A stretch of DNA of 64,000 nt from contig NZ_WBKP01000007.1 in the NCBI RefSeq assembly GCF_009602465.1, positions 1-64,000 on the forward strand, in the 5' to 3' direction. Numbering within the stretch: the stretch's first letter is position 1; each line of letters starts with the position of its first letter. Under the pieces are notes generated by a model. That model had not been told where the DNA came from and did not search any database. It saw only the letters and a list, made by a program, of their open reading frames with translations. The translations under genes were made by a program, and so were the position numbers. Positions 25,371 to 33,597 of the stretch are shown one piece after another. This DNA comes from Cumulibacter manganitolerans (lineage in GTDB: Bacteria; Actinomycetota; Actinomycetes; Mycobacteriales; Antricoccaceae).

Positions 25371-26123
25371 GTGATCGATCGTGCCGAGGTCCTCGACCGA
25401 TTCGGGGCCGTGGTGGACGGCGTGACCGACTGGGACGCGCCCACTCCCGTGGCGGAGTGGCGCGCCCGCGACGTCGTCGGTCACCTCACGACCTGGCTGC
25501 CGGGTTTTCTGCAGGGCGCGGGCTTCCCGCTCGACACGCCCCCGGACGACGTGCCGCCGCCGGCCGCGTGGGCGCAGCACCGGGCGGCGGTCGAGCGGCT
25601 GCTGGCCCAGCACGGTGACGAGCCGCTGCAGCACCCGATGACGCCCGGGGACGGGACCCTCGCCGAGGGCGTCGATCGGTTCTACACCGCCGACGTATTC
25701 ATGCACACGTGGGACCTCGCCCGCGCGAGCGGTCAGGATCCGCGGCTGGACGAGCAGAGCGCCTCGGAGCTGCTGTCCGGGCTACGGGCGGCGGGGCCGG
25801 CGCTGCACGAGTCCGGCCAGTTCGGCCGCCCGCGCGACGTACCGGAGGACGCGCCCGTCACCGACCGGCTGATGGCGTTCATCGGCCGGGACCCCCGGCT
25901 GGCGCTGAGCCCGCGTGCGGCACGCTACGGCTTGAACCCCATCGACCTGCGCAGCTGCGCGAGCCGGTCCTGGCCGGCTCGCTTGAGCGCGGCCACGTCG
26001 TCGGTCTCGTGGCGGCCGCGATCGGACTCGCTGTCGAGCACCTCGTTGCCGTCCGCCATCGCCGCGCGGCGGTGGATCCGCTCGGCCACGGCGTCGAAGG
26101 TCGGGGTGCCGCCGGCGGTGTAG
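25371..26123 (+). CDS. Mycothiol-dependent isomerase-like (DinB_2/TIGR03086 type) protein with frameshifted C-terminus
   Basis: The first 175 residues match the actinobacterial four-helix TIGR03086/maleylpyruvate-isomerase N-terminal family: RFGAVVDGVTDWDAPTPVAEW, ARDVVGHLTTWLPGF and DVFMHTWDLARASGQ, the last two bearing the metal-ligand His positions. Members normally end near GRDPxW(R). Here the frame runs 72 residues further, through DNA that is antisense to the convergent VOC gene. Removing one C from the CCCCC run at 25892-25896 gives GRDPGWR and a stop at 25906-25908, the expected end. I therefore read the last part as a frameshift, either a real mutation or a base-calling error. Confidence 0.78.
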   Translation: MIDRAEVLDRFGAVVDGVTDWDAPTPVAEWRARDVVGHLTTWLPGFLQGAGFPLDTPPDDVPPPAAWAQHRAAVERLLAQHGDEPLQHPMTPGDGTLAEGVDRFYTADVFMHTWDLARASGQDPRLDEQSASELLSGLRAAGPALHESGQFGRPRDVPEDAPVTDRLMAFIGRDPRLALSPRAARYGLNPIDLRSCASRSWPARLSAATSSVSWRPRSDSLSSTSLPSAIAARRWIRSATASKVGVPPAV

Positions 26124-26626
26124 TAGTCCGCCGGCAGCGGCGACTGCGGCAGCGCCAGATCGTCCGTGTCGTTCGGCGGGGTGGTCGGTGCCGTCGGAGC
26201 GCCCTGTGTCGGAGCGGCCGCCGTGGGGGCCGCCGGGGCCACGGCCTTTGTCTGCACCAGCTGGATCGGATTGCCGTCCGGATCGGCGATCCAGGCGACG
26301 CGCAGCCGGCCGAGCCAGTCGTGCGGAGCGCTGAGCGCCGGCGCCCCGGCAGCGGTGAGCCGCGCGACGTCGGCGTCGGTGTCCGTACTGGTCAGCACCA
26401 GCTCCACGCGGTGGCCGCCGAGGTCGGGCGTCAGCCCGTGGTCCGCGCGCGCCGCGTCCGCGTCGGCGATCCCGAGGGTGAACCCGTCCAGCGTCATCTC
26501 GACGTGCCGGACCGTCCCCGTCGCGGGGTGCCGGAACGTCTCGTGGAACCCCAGGCTGGCGTAGAACGCGCGCAGCCGAGCAACGTCGTCCGTGTACAGG
26601 TTGATCTGCGGGCTCCCGAACGTCAT
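25925..26626 (-). CDS. VOC (glyoxalase-like) protein with added C-terminal helical domain
   Basis: Residues 1-128 form a VOC domain (INLYTDDVARLRAFYASLGFHETF through VAWIADPDGNPIQLVQ, including the usual PDGN turn). Residues 129-165 are an Ala/Pro/Thr-rich linker. Residues 166-233 are a charged segment (TFDAVAERIHRRAAM, then DVAALKRAGQDRLAQLRRSM) not part of normal VOC proteins, which are about 130 residues long. The function is unknown. Its last 200 bases are overlapped antisense by the frameshifted gene at 25371. Confidence 0.8.
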   Translation of the reverse strand: MTFGSPQINLYTDDVARLRAFYASLGFHETFRHPATGTVRHVEMTLDGFTLGIADADAARADHGLTPDLGGHRVELVLTSTDTDADVARLTAAGAPALSAPHDWLGRLRVAWIADPDGNPIQLVQTKAVAPAAPTAAAPTQGAPTAPTTPPNDTDDLALPQSPLPADYYTAGGTPTFDAVAERIHRRAAMADGNEVLDSESDRGRHETDDVAALKRAGQDRLAQLRRSMGFKP

Positions 26627-26731
26627 GGCCCCAGCCTAGGCGCGACCGGCGGCGTCCGGGACGCGCTGGAGCAGGCTCGGCGCGGTTTGCGAGAATGGCG
26701 GCACTATCCCCACGGAAGGACAGCGGATCGT

Positions 26732-27790
26732 ATGTCGACCAAGACGGTGCAGGGCAACTACTTCGAGGACTTCGCGGTCGGGCAGGAGCTCGTGCACGCC
26801 ACGCCGCGCACCGTGACCGAGGGCGACATCGCGCTGTACACCGCGCTCTACGGCCCGCGGTTCGCCGCCACCTCGGCCGCGACGTTCGCCCAGTCGATGG
26901 GGTTCGACCGGATGCCGGTCGACAGCCTGCTCGCCTTCCATATCGTCTTCGGCAAGTCGGTCCCGGAGGTGTCGCTGAACGCGGTCGCGAACCTCGGGTA
27001 CGCCGCCGGCGTGTACGGCGCACCCGTGTACCCCGGTGACACGCTGACCACGACGTCCACGGTGATCGGGCTCAAGCCCAACAGCAACGGCAAGTCCGGC
27101 AACGTCTACGTCCGGTCCGTCGGCAGGAACCAGCGCGGCGAGACTGTCCTGGAGTACGTGCGCTGGGTGATGGTGCGCAAGCGCGACGAGTCCGCCGAGG
27201 TGCCCGCCGCGCAGCTGCCCGAGCTGCCGGACGCCGTGGACGCCGCGGCGCTGCAGGTGCCGTTCACCGTCGACACCGCGGCGTACGACACGGTGCTCGC
27301 CGGCAGTGACTTCCTGTGGGAGGACTACGAGGCGGGTGAGCGCATCGACCACGTCGACGGCATGACGATCGAGGAGTCCGATCACATGCTCGCCACCCGG
27401 CTGTACCAGAACACCGCCAAGGTGCACTTCAACCAGCACGCGCAGGCCCAGGAGAAGATCGGGCGCCGGCTCATCTACGGCGGCCACATCATCAGCCTCG
27501 CCCGGGCGCTGTCGTTCAACGGGCTGGCGAACGCGCAGCTCATCGTCGCGATCAACGGCGGAACGCACGCCAACCCGACCTTCGCCGGTGACACCGTGTA
27601 CGCCTGGTCCGAGGTGCTCGAGAAGATCGAGCTGCCGGGCCGCACGGACGTCGGGGCGTTGCGCGTCCGCACCGTCGCGACCAAGGACCTCCCGACCGCA
27701 GAGTTCCCGTACAAGGGCGAGGACGGCAAGTACCTGCCGAACGTCGTGCTCGATTTCGATTACACCGTCGTGATGCCGCGTCGCGGCTAA
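26732..27790 (+). CDS. Twin-MaoC-domain hydratase, mesaconyl-CoA hydratase-like
   Basis: A 352-residue enoyl-CoA-hydratase-type protein made of two MaoC hot-dog domains. The first half begins MSTKTVQGNYFEDFAVGQELVHATPRTVTEGDIALYTALYG and contains SLNAVANLGYA and LKPNSNGKSGNVYVRS. The second half carries the MaoC-like segment FNQHAQAQEKIGRRLIYGGH. These features resemble mesaconyl-CoA hydratase of the ethylmalonyl-CoA and 3-hydroxypropionate pathways, as I remember it. No other gene of those pathways is in the window, so a general acyl-CoA hydratase remains possible. GGAAGGA precedes ATG 26732. A rhodanese gene follows after 9 bp. Confidence 0.82.
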   Translation: MSTKTVQGNYFEDFAVGQELVHATPRTVTEGDIALYTALYGPRFAATSAATFAQSMGFDRMPVDSLLAFHIVFGKSVPEVSLNAVANLGYAAGVYGAPVYPGDTLTTTSTVIGLKPNSNGKSGNVYVRSVGRNQRGETVLEYVRWVMVRKRDESAEVPAAQLPELPDAVDAAALQVPFTVDTAAYDTVLAGSDFLWEDYEAGERIDHVDGMTIEESDHMLATRLYQNTAKVHFNQHAQAQEKIGRRLIYGGHIISLARALSFNGLANAQLIVAINGGTHANPTFAGDTVYAWSEVLEKIELPGRTDVGALRVRTVATKDLPTAEFPYKGEDGKYLPNVVLDFDYTVVMPRRG

Positions 27791-27799
27791 GGAGGCAGC

Positions 27800-28237
27800 A
27801 TGAGCGAGAACGCCGAGATCGCGCCGATCTGGGGGCGCGTCGAGGAGATCAAGCAGAACCTCGAGAACCTGTCGATCGATCAGGTCGCGGACGAGATGGA
27901 CGCCGGGGACGAGCGGTTGCTGGTCGTCGACATCCGCGAGATCCAGGAGCGGGTCGACTCCGGCGCGATACCGGGCTCGGTGCACGTGCCGCGCGGGATG
28001 CTGGAGTTCTGGGCCGATCCGGCCTCGCCGTACTACCGCGACTACTTCACCGCCGACCGGCGCATCGTGCTGTACTGCGCGGGGGGCGGGCGGTCGGCGC
28101 TCGCCGCGCAAGCGCTCAAGGACATGGGGTTCCCGGACGTGGCGCACGTCGAGGAGGGCTTCACCGGCTGGGCCAAGGCCGGCCGGCCCGTCGAGGACGC
28201 CGCCGCGACCAGCCGCTGGGTCCGCCGCGACCGCTAG
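27800..28237 (+). CDS. Rhodanese-like domain protein (copy 2)
   Basis: A 145-residue single-domain rhodanese with the active cysteine C93 in LYCAGGGRS and the strand LLVVDIREIQERVDSG. It is paralogous to the protein at 11684, sharing PRGMLEFW, a DP pair and SPYY. It follows the MaoC hydratase by 9 bp, so it is co-transcribed. A link between sulfur transfer and the hydratase is unclear. Confidence 0.87.
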   Translation: MSENAEIAPIWGRVEEIKQNLENLSIDQVADEMDAGDERLLVVDIREIQERVDSGAIPGSVHVPRGMLEFWADPASPYYRDYFTADRRIVLYCAGGGRSALAAQALKDMGFPDVAHVEEGFTGWAKAGRPVEDAAATSRWVRRDR

Positions 28238-28320
28238 CCGCTGCATCGGTCATCAGGTCAGGCTCCTTCGACGGTCGTCGGGTCGTTCCCCTTTCACGTC
28301 GTCGAACCGGTTCACCTTCC

Positions 28321-28476
28321 CGGTCGTCGAGCTGGTTCACCCTCACGGTCGTCGAGCGAGCCGGAGCGCCAGCGGAGGCGACGTCGAGACGTGGTGCGCC
28401 GTCCTGTCGGCTTGCGGCGTCTCGACGTCGCTCGTTCCTCGCTCGCTCGACGACCGTGGGGAAGCTCGCTCGTCGG
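28321..28476. repeat. 156-bp direct repeat, copy 1
   Basis: Identical to 28669-28824 at an offset of 348 bp. Within it, ACGGTCGTCGAGCGAGC (28345-28361) pairs with 28441-28457, and the inner arm GCGACGTCGAGACG (28378-28391) pairs with 28418-28431 around a 26-base loop. The result is a nested 113-base inverted repeat. Confidence 0.92.
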
Positions 28477-28668
28477 TGGGGTCGCTCGACGACCGGGGGG
28501 AAGCTCGCTGGTCGGTGGGGTCGCTCGGCGACCGTGGGGTGGCCGGCGTCGGGTTGGGGTGGGTCGGATGCCGCGACCCGCTGCGGTGCGCCGTGTCCGG
28601 GCGGCGCGCCCTTCGACGGTCGTCGAGCGTAGGGGTCCTTTCCCGGTCGTCGGGTCGTTTTCCTTTCG

Positions 28669-28824
28669 CGGTCGTCGAGCTGGTTCACCCTCACGGTCGT
28701 CGAGCGAGCCGGAGCGCCAGCGGAGGCGACGTCGAGACGTGGTGCGCCGTCCTGTCGGCTTGCGGCGTCTCGACGTCGCTCGTTCCTCGCTCGCTCGACG
28801 ACCGTGGGGAAGCTCGCTCGTCGG
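28669..28824. repeat. 156-bp direct repeat, copy 2
   Basis: An exact copy of 28321-28476, including the nested inverted repeat (28693-28805). It ends 27 bp before the rlmC stop codon. Complete identity of a non-coding repeat suggests recent duplication or gene conversion. Confidence 0.92.
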
Positions 28825-28850
28825 GTGGCTGCCCTCGTGGACGTCGGCAG

Positions 28851-29969
28851 CTAGGCGCGTTCGAGGAGTACGAGCACCTCGTGGTGCCAGGTCTGCGGGA
28901 ACATGTCGAAAAGCCGCGCCCGTGCGGGCCGCAGTGACGGCATGCGGTCCAGGTCGCGCGCCAGCGACTCGGCGTTGCACGAGGAGTACAGGACCGTGCG
29001 GACGTCGCCGCCGTCCAGGAGGCCGGCGAGCTCGCCGATACCGCGCCGCGGCGGATTCACCACGATCAGGTCCGCACCACGGTGCCGGGCGGCGTACTCG
29101 GTCGCGTCGCCGACCACGAACTCCAGCTCACCCGGCAGCCCGGCGGCGCTGATCCGCGCGCTCGCGATCGCCTCCGCCGAGCTCTCCACGCCGACGACGC
29201 GCCTGCCCGGCGCGGCAAGGTGCAGCCCGAAGCCTCCGACGCCGCAGTACAGATCCCAGACATGGGCGGCACCCGCGTCGTGCGACCAGGTCACGGCCTG
29301 GGCGTACAGCGCGTCGGCGACCGCCGTGTTGGTCTGGAAGAACGATTGCGGCCGCAGGTGCACGGTGATCGCCGACAGCGGCATCGGCATGGTCTGTTGC
29401 GCGGTGAGCGGGATCTCCAGATCGCCCTCGAGCACCGCGCGGTGCTCCGGCAGGATGTTGACCGAGACGACGTGCAGCTGCGGGAGCGCCGCACGCAGCG
29501 CCGGTAGGTGCTTGCGGATGCGGGCGACCGCCTCCTGCGAGCGCAGCACGAACCGAAGCATCAGCTCGCCGGTCGGCGACCTGGTGACCAGCAGGTTCTT
29601 GAGCTCGCCGCGCCGCGTCGAGAGCCGGTACGGCTCGATCGCGGCGAGCGTGACGAACTCCGCGAGGCGCGGCAGGACCTCCCGCAGCCCGGGCTCGTGG
29701 ATCCCGCAGTCACGCAGATCGACGCCGGCGCCGTCACGGTCGAGCAACCCCAGCGTCGGCGCGGTGGTCGTGCCGCCCACCGCGAGCTTGGCCTTGTTGC
29801 GGAACCCCGACTCCGGACCCGCGAACGGCGTCGCCCACGCGTCGTCGGGGACCTGCGCGGCCAGCAGGCGGCGCACCCGGGCGTCCTTCTCCGCGAGCTG
29901 GACGTCGTACGGCGTGCCCATGAGGGTGCACGAACGGCATCGGGCGGAGTCGAAGTAGTCGCACTGCAT
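28851..29969 (-). CDS. rlmC: 23S rRNA (uracil-C5)-methyltransferase, RlmC type
   Basis: SAM-dependent RNA m5U methyltransferase of the RumB/RlmC group. The 372 residues carry the [4Fe-4S] cysteines C3, C11, C14 and C88 (CDYFDSARCRSC and CGIHEP), the SAM motif LYCGVGGFGLHLA, the NPPRRGIG motif and the catalytic cysteine C331 in YSSCNAESL. Length and the absence of an N-terminal TRAM domain favour RlmC over RlmD or TrmA. It acts on 23S rRNA. It is convergent with the repeat block. Confidence 0.92.
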   Translation of the reverse strand: MQCDYFDSARCRSCTLMGTPYDVQLAEKDARVRRLLAAQVPDDAWATPFAGPESGFRNKAKLAVGGTTTAPTLGLLDRDGAGVDLRDCGIHEPGLREVLPRLAEFVTLAAIEPYRLSTRRGELKNLLVTRSPTGELMLRFVLRSQEAVARIRKHLPALRAALPQLHVVSVNILPEHRAVLEGDLEIPLTAQQTMPMPLSAITVHLRPQSFFQTNTAVADALYAQAVTWSHDAGAAHVWDLYCGVGGFGLHLAAPGRRVVGVESSAEAIASARISAAGLPGELEFVVGDATEYAARHRGADLIVVNPPRRGIGELAGLLDGGDVRTVLYSSCNAESLARDLDRMPSLRPARARLFDMFPQTWHHEVLVLLERA

Positions 29970-29995
29970 GGCTCCACCAGGGTACGGCCCGGTCG

Positions 29996-30001
29996 TAGGC
30001 T
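29996..30001 (+). promoter_or_regulatory. -10-like box, probable leaderless start
   Basis: TAGGCT ends six bases before ATG 30008 of the pyridoxamine-oxidase-like gene; no ribosome site is present. Confidence 0.45.
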
Positions 30002-30007
30002 GAGCGC

Positions 30008-30379
30008 ATGAGTGTTGAGGTGAAGCTGGCGGACCTGGGCACGGCGCTCGAGGACTTCGACGTGGCGTACCTGCTGAGCGTCGGCGGCGGCCGCGTGAAG
30101 GTGGTCTGCGTCGACGTGCGGGTGGACGGCGACGTGCTGGTCATCCCGACCGCGAGCAAGGGGACGCTGCGCAACCTCGAGGGGAACGATGCCGTCACGG
30201 TGCTCTGCCCGCCGCGGGAGCCCCGAGGGCTGAGCCTCATCGTCGACGGCACCGCGGCGCCCGACGGCGACGGGTTCGTGGTACGCCCGGCCAGCGCGAT
30301 CCTGCACAGGCCGGCCACGCACGCCGACGGGCCGGTCGGCTCGGCTTCCTGCGACAACGACTGCCGTCCGGTCGGCTGA
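30008..30379 (+). CDS. Pyridoxamine 5'-phosphate oxidase-like protein
   Basis: A 123-residue split-barrel flavin-binding type protein: DFDVAYLLSVGG, VKVVCVDVRVDGDVLVIPTASKGTLRNLEGNDAVTVLCPP and LSLIVDGTAAPDGDGFVV match the small PNPOx-like family. It ends in a CDNDC motif that could bind a metal or form a disulfide; this tail also occurs in small actinobacterial members of the family, as far as I recall. The cofactor (FMN, F420 or heme) and substrate are unknown. Its stop is 1 bp from that of the convergent GMC gene. Confidence 0.8.
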   Translation: MSVEVKLADLGTALEDFDVAYLLSVGGGRVKVVCVDVRVDGDVLVIPTASKGTLRNLEGNDAVTVLCPPREPRGLSLIVDGTAAPDGDGFVVRPASAILHRPATHADGPVGSASCDNDCRPVG

Positions 30380-30380
30380 C

Positions 30381-31871
30381 CTACCTGCGGTCGTCGGCGA
30401 GCAGGCCGCCGGCGATCCAGCCGATCGCCATCGCCGGGGCCGCGGTCGCCCCGCTGGTGTGGAACGGCAGGATGGACAGATCCGCCACGCGCAGGCCCTC
30501 GGTGCCGCGCACCCGCAGCCGCTCGTCGACGACGTCCGCGGCCTGCGGGCCCATGGCGGCCGAGCCGACCGCGTGGTACACCGACAGCGCGGTCGGCGCG
30601 GGGGACACCCGCGCCGGATCGGCCACCCCCGCCAATGGATCGGTCGCGGCGAGGTCCTGCAGCAGCCGCCCGATCTCATCGTCGGCCGCCACGTCGTCGG
30701 CGCTCCGTGGAGCGAGCTCGATCAGCGCAGGGCCGTCGGGATCCGCCGCGCGCACATGGATGCGGGCCGTCGACGACGGCTTGATCCGATAACCGCCCAG
30801 GAGCACCGCGGGGTGCCGCGCCGGGCGCAGCCGCCCGCCCTCGTCCAGACCGAACGGCGCGGCCACGAGCTGCGCGCCGCCCGAGGTCGTTTCCGCGATG
30901 GCGGCAACGTCGTACGCCGGACGCGCCAGCGCCCCACCGCGGTCGACGGCATAACGGGCTGCCTGGCGGGCCAGCGCGAGGAGGGACCGGAGCTCGCTCG
31001 CTCCGCCGACCGGCTCGCGCAGCGGGATCTGCAGAGCCTGGCCGCGCTGCTCCCGCACGTTCTCTCCGACGTTCGGGCTCGGCACCCGGACGTCGATACC
31101 CGCCGCGCGCAGCCGCGCGGGATCGCCGACCCCGGACCGCTCCAGCAGCAGCGGCGTCTCGATCGTCCCGGCGCACAGGATGACCGTGCGGCCGGTCAGC
31201 TCGCCCATGCCGCCGTTCCGCTCGGCGCGGACTCCGGTCACCCTGGTGCCCTTCCACAGCAAGGATCGAGCGCTCGTGCCGGTCAGCACACGGACGTTCC
31301 CGCGCCGGCGGGCCGGCTCCAGCAGCGCCCGGGCGGCACTCATCCGGCGACCGCCGGAGATCGTCGCCGGGGTCGCACCGGACCGCGGTCCGCCCGCCGC
31401 GTTGAGATCGTCCACCCGGTGCATCCCGCGCGACTCCACCGTCTCCAGGAGCAGCTCGTCGAGCGGGTTCAGCGTCGAGCGGGTGGGCCGCACGAAGCGG
31501 CGCTCGAGCTCCTCGAACGCCTCCTCAAGCACCGCCCAGCCCCAGCCGGGGTTCCCGCCCGACTCGAGGTCGTCGTACGCCGCGGGTGCCCCGCGCAGGT
31601 ACATCATCCCGTTGAGCGCCGTCGACCCGCCGAGCCCGCGGCCCCGGACCCAGTAGCTCGCCTCGCCGCCCGGTGCTGCGCGCACCGGGTAGCTCTGCAG
31701 GAGCTCGGACTCGAGAGCGAACGGGAAGGCCCGCGGGACGACGGTCGAGGGACGTCGTGTCGCGCCGCCCGCCTCGAGCACCAGCACCTGCACGGTGGGG
31801 TCCTCGCCGAGCCGGGCGGCCAGCGCGCAGCCGGCCGCACCGGCACCCACGATCAGGTAGTCGACCTGCAC
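30381..31871 (-). CDS. GMC family FAD-dependent oxidoreductase
   Basis: A 496-residue glucose-methanol-choline oxidoreductase. FAD binding is shown by YLIVGAGAAGCALAARL at the N-terminus, LVLEAGG and the GMC signature region RGLGGSTALNGMMYLRG. The active-site histidines correspond to H433 (YHAVGSAAMG) and H471 (LPFHTSGATAAP). It is smaller than choline dehydrogenases (about 550). The substrate, probably an alcohol, is unknown. GTG 31871 follows GGGAGGC. It is divergent from the alpha/beta hydrolase gene. Confidence 0.88.
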   Translation of the reverse strand: MQVDYLIVGAGAAGCALAARLGEDPTVQVLVLEAGGATRRPSTVVPRAFPFALESELLQSYPVRAAPGGEASYWVRGRGLGGSTALNGMMYLRGAPAAYDDLESGGNPGWGWAVLEEAFEELERRFVRPTRSTLNPLDELLLETVESRGMHRVDDLNAAGGPRSGATPATISGGRRMSAARALLEPARRRGNVRVLTGTSARSLLWKGTRVTGVRAERNGGMGELTGRTVILCAGTIETPLLLERSGVGDPARLRAAGIDVRVPSPNVGENVREQRGQALQIPLREPVGGASELRSLLALARQAARYAVDRGGALARPAYDVAAIAETTSGGAQLVAAPFGLDEGGRLRPARHPAVLLGGYRIKPSSTARIHVRAADPDGPALIELAPRSADDVAADDEIGRLLQDLAATDPLAGVADPARVSPAPTALSVYHAVGSAAMGPQAADVVDERLRVRGTEGLRVADLSILPFHTSGATAAPAMAIGWIAGGLLADDRR

Positions 31872-31931
31872 CGCGCCTCCCGCCTCGTTCGATGCCGTAA
31901 CGCTACTGGCCCCGGGCGAGAGCGCTGCCGT

Positions 31932-31937
31932 TATGGT
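31932..31937 (+). promoter_or_regulatory. -10-like box, probable leaderless start
   Basis: TATGGT ends six bases before ATG 31944 of the hydrolase gene, without a Shine-Dalgarno sequence. Confidence 0.45.
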
Positions 31938-31943
31938 GCTGGC

Positions 31944-32744
31944 ATGCCTCCATCGACGGCCGAGCCGCTCTCGACGACCTTGATCGGCGACGGCGGCCCG
32001 CTCACGGTCTTCCTGCACGGCCTGTTCGGGCAGGGCAAGAACTTCACGACCATCGCGAAGGCGCTCGCGCCGGGCCGCAGCTCGCTCCTGGTCGACCTGC
32101 CCAACCACGGCGGCTCGGCCTGGACCACCGACGTCGACTACGAGCAGATGGCTGCGGCGGTGGCGGCCGAGATCGCCGCCTCCGGCCGCGGGCCGGCCGC
32201 GGTCGTCGGCCACTCCATGGGCGGGAAGGTCGCGATGGTCGTGGCGCTGCGCCACCCCGAGCTGGTGGAGCGGCTGGTGGTGGTGGACATCGCGCCCGTC
32301 TCCACTTCCGGCATGTCGCAGTTCGCCGACCTCCTCGGCGCGCTGGGGGAGCTGGACCTCGGCACCCTCGGCTCGCGGTCGGAGGCCGACCGGCTGCTGC
32401 GCCGCCGGGTACCCGAGGACAGCGTCCGCGGGTTCCTGCTGCAGAACCTGCGGCACCGGGACGGACGGTGGGTCTGGCGCGCCAACCTGGATCTGCTGCG
32501 CAGCAGCCTGCCGCGGATCGGTGGCTTCCCCTCCGGGCTCGACGCCGCGCCGTACGACGGCCCCGTGCTGTGGATCGCCGGCGGCGACTCGCAGTACATC
32601 CGCGACGAGCACACCGAGGCCATGCGCGCGCTGTTCCCGCGGGTGCGCAAGGTGACCATCAAGGGCGCCGGGCACTGGGTCCACTCGGAGCAGCAGGCGG
32701 TGTTCATCGAGGTGCTCCGGCGGTTCCTCGACGGTCCGTCGTAG
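31944..32744 (+). CDS. Alpha/beta hydrolase
   Basis: A 266-residue cytosolic hydrolase of the YbfF/esterase type: oxyanion segment FLHGLFGQGKNF, nucleophile S91 in VVGHSMGGKVA, an aspartate region WIAGGDSQYI and catalytic histidine in GAGHWVHSEQ. No signal peptide. The substrate is probably a short acyl ester or thioester. The thioesterase-acyl-CoA dehydrogenase operon starts 65 bp downstream. Confidence 0.88.
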   Translation: MPPSTAEPLSTTLIGDGGPLTVFLHGLFGQGKNFTTIAKALAPGRSSLLVDLPNHGGSAWTTDVDYEQMAAAVAAEIAASGRGPAAVVGHSMGGKVAMVVALRHPELVERLVVVDIAPVSTSGMSQFADLLGALGELDLGTLGSRSEADRLLRRRVPEDSVRGFLLQNLRHRDGRWVWRANLDLLRSSLPRIGGFPSGLDAAPYDGPVLWIAGGDSQYIRDEHTEAMRALFPRVRKVTIKGAGHWVHSEQQAVFIEVLRRFLDGPS

Positions 32745-32809
32745 GTCTCCAGGGCCACCGGAGCGGCGCCGTCGCCGATAGTTAGGATCGGCAACAAAGG
32801 GAGGTGCCG

Positions 32810-33586
32810 ATGCCGGATTCGTACTTTCGACGGCTCGCGGAACACCGCTTCCAGGCGACCGAGCACACGACCGGCGCGTGGGATCCCGGCGAGCAGCACA
32901 TCGCGCCGGCCCTCGGCCTGCTGCTGCACGCGGTGGAGACAGACCGCGACGCCCGCCGCGACGACGGCCTCGTGGTGGGGCGGCTGTCCTACGACATCCT
33001 CGGCACGGTGCCGGTGGCGGACTTCGACCTCGACGTGCGGGTCGTGCGGCCCGGCCGGACGATCGAGCTTGTCGAGGCGACCCTCGCCCACGCCGGACGG
33101 GCCATCGTGCTGCTGCGGGTGTGGCTGATGAGCCGCGCGCAGACCTCCCGGTTCGCGGCCAGCCCGTTCGCCGCGATGCCGCCCCGAGACCGGATGCGGC
33201 CGTGGAGCCCCTCGTCGGTGTGGCCGGGCGGATTCATCGCCTCGGCCGAGGCCTACCGGCTCGAGCAGGAACCGGGCAGGGCGGCGTACTGGGTGCGCCC
33301 GAAGGTCGAGCTGATCGACGGCGAGCCGGTCAGCGCCCTGTCCCGCGCCGCCGGCCTGATCGACATCGCCAACGGCATGACCGTGCGCGCGAGCCCCGAC
33401 GAGGTGCTGTTCCCGAACATCGACGTCACGGCCCACTTCTTCAACCAGCCGGAGGGCGACTGGCTCGGCTTCGATACGTTCGTGTCGTTCGGGTCCGGTG
33501 GCCTCGGGCTCACCCACAGCGTGCTGCACGACGAAGGCGGCCCCATCGGCGTGCTGTCCCAGGTGCTGACGGTACGGCCCAGATGA
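32810..33586 (+). CDS. Acyl-CoA thioesterase (double hot-dog) family protein
   Basis: A 258-residue TesB-like double hot-dog protein: [52 protein letters not shown] and the second-half segment [23 protein letters not shown]. It hydrolyses acyl-CoA or is a relative of unknown specificity. ATG 32810 follows AAAGGGAGG; a -10-like TAGGAT lies at 32782. It is first of three coupled genes (thioesterase, acyl-CoA dehydrogenase, GNAT-NUDIX). Confidence 0.85.
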   Translation: MPDSYFRRLAEHRFQATEHTTGAWDPGEQHIAPALGLLLHAVETDRDARRDDGLVVGRLSYDILGTVPVADFDLDVRVVRPGRTIELVEATLAHAGRAIVLLRVWLMSRAQTSRFAASPFAAMPPRDRMRPWSPSSVWPGGFIASAEAYRLEQEPGRAAYWVRPKVELIDGEPVSALSRAAGLIDIANGMTVRASPDEVLFPNIDVTAHFFNQPEGDWLGFDTFVSFGSGGLGLTHSVLHDEGGPIGVLSQVLTVRPR

Positions 33587-33597
33587 CGGAGGATCAG

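Larger units (their letters stand above)
28238..28850. repeat. Gene-free block of palindromic repeats
   Basis: This 613-bp stretch lies between two converging genes and holds no credible gene. It is built from GGTCGTCGAGC cores (28322, 28347, 28618, 28670, 28695) and their complements GCTCGACGACC (28445, 28484, 28793), with degenerate variants between. It shares modules with the repeats at 1-240. It may act as a bidirectional transcription barrier or be a mobile repeat. Confidence 0.85.

Noticed and set aside
28261-28850. Open frames inside the palindromic repeat block
   Set aside because: The predicted peptides repeat RRASFP/RRPWGSS-like strings that mirror the DNA repeat. No ribosome site or protein family is recognisable.
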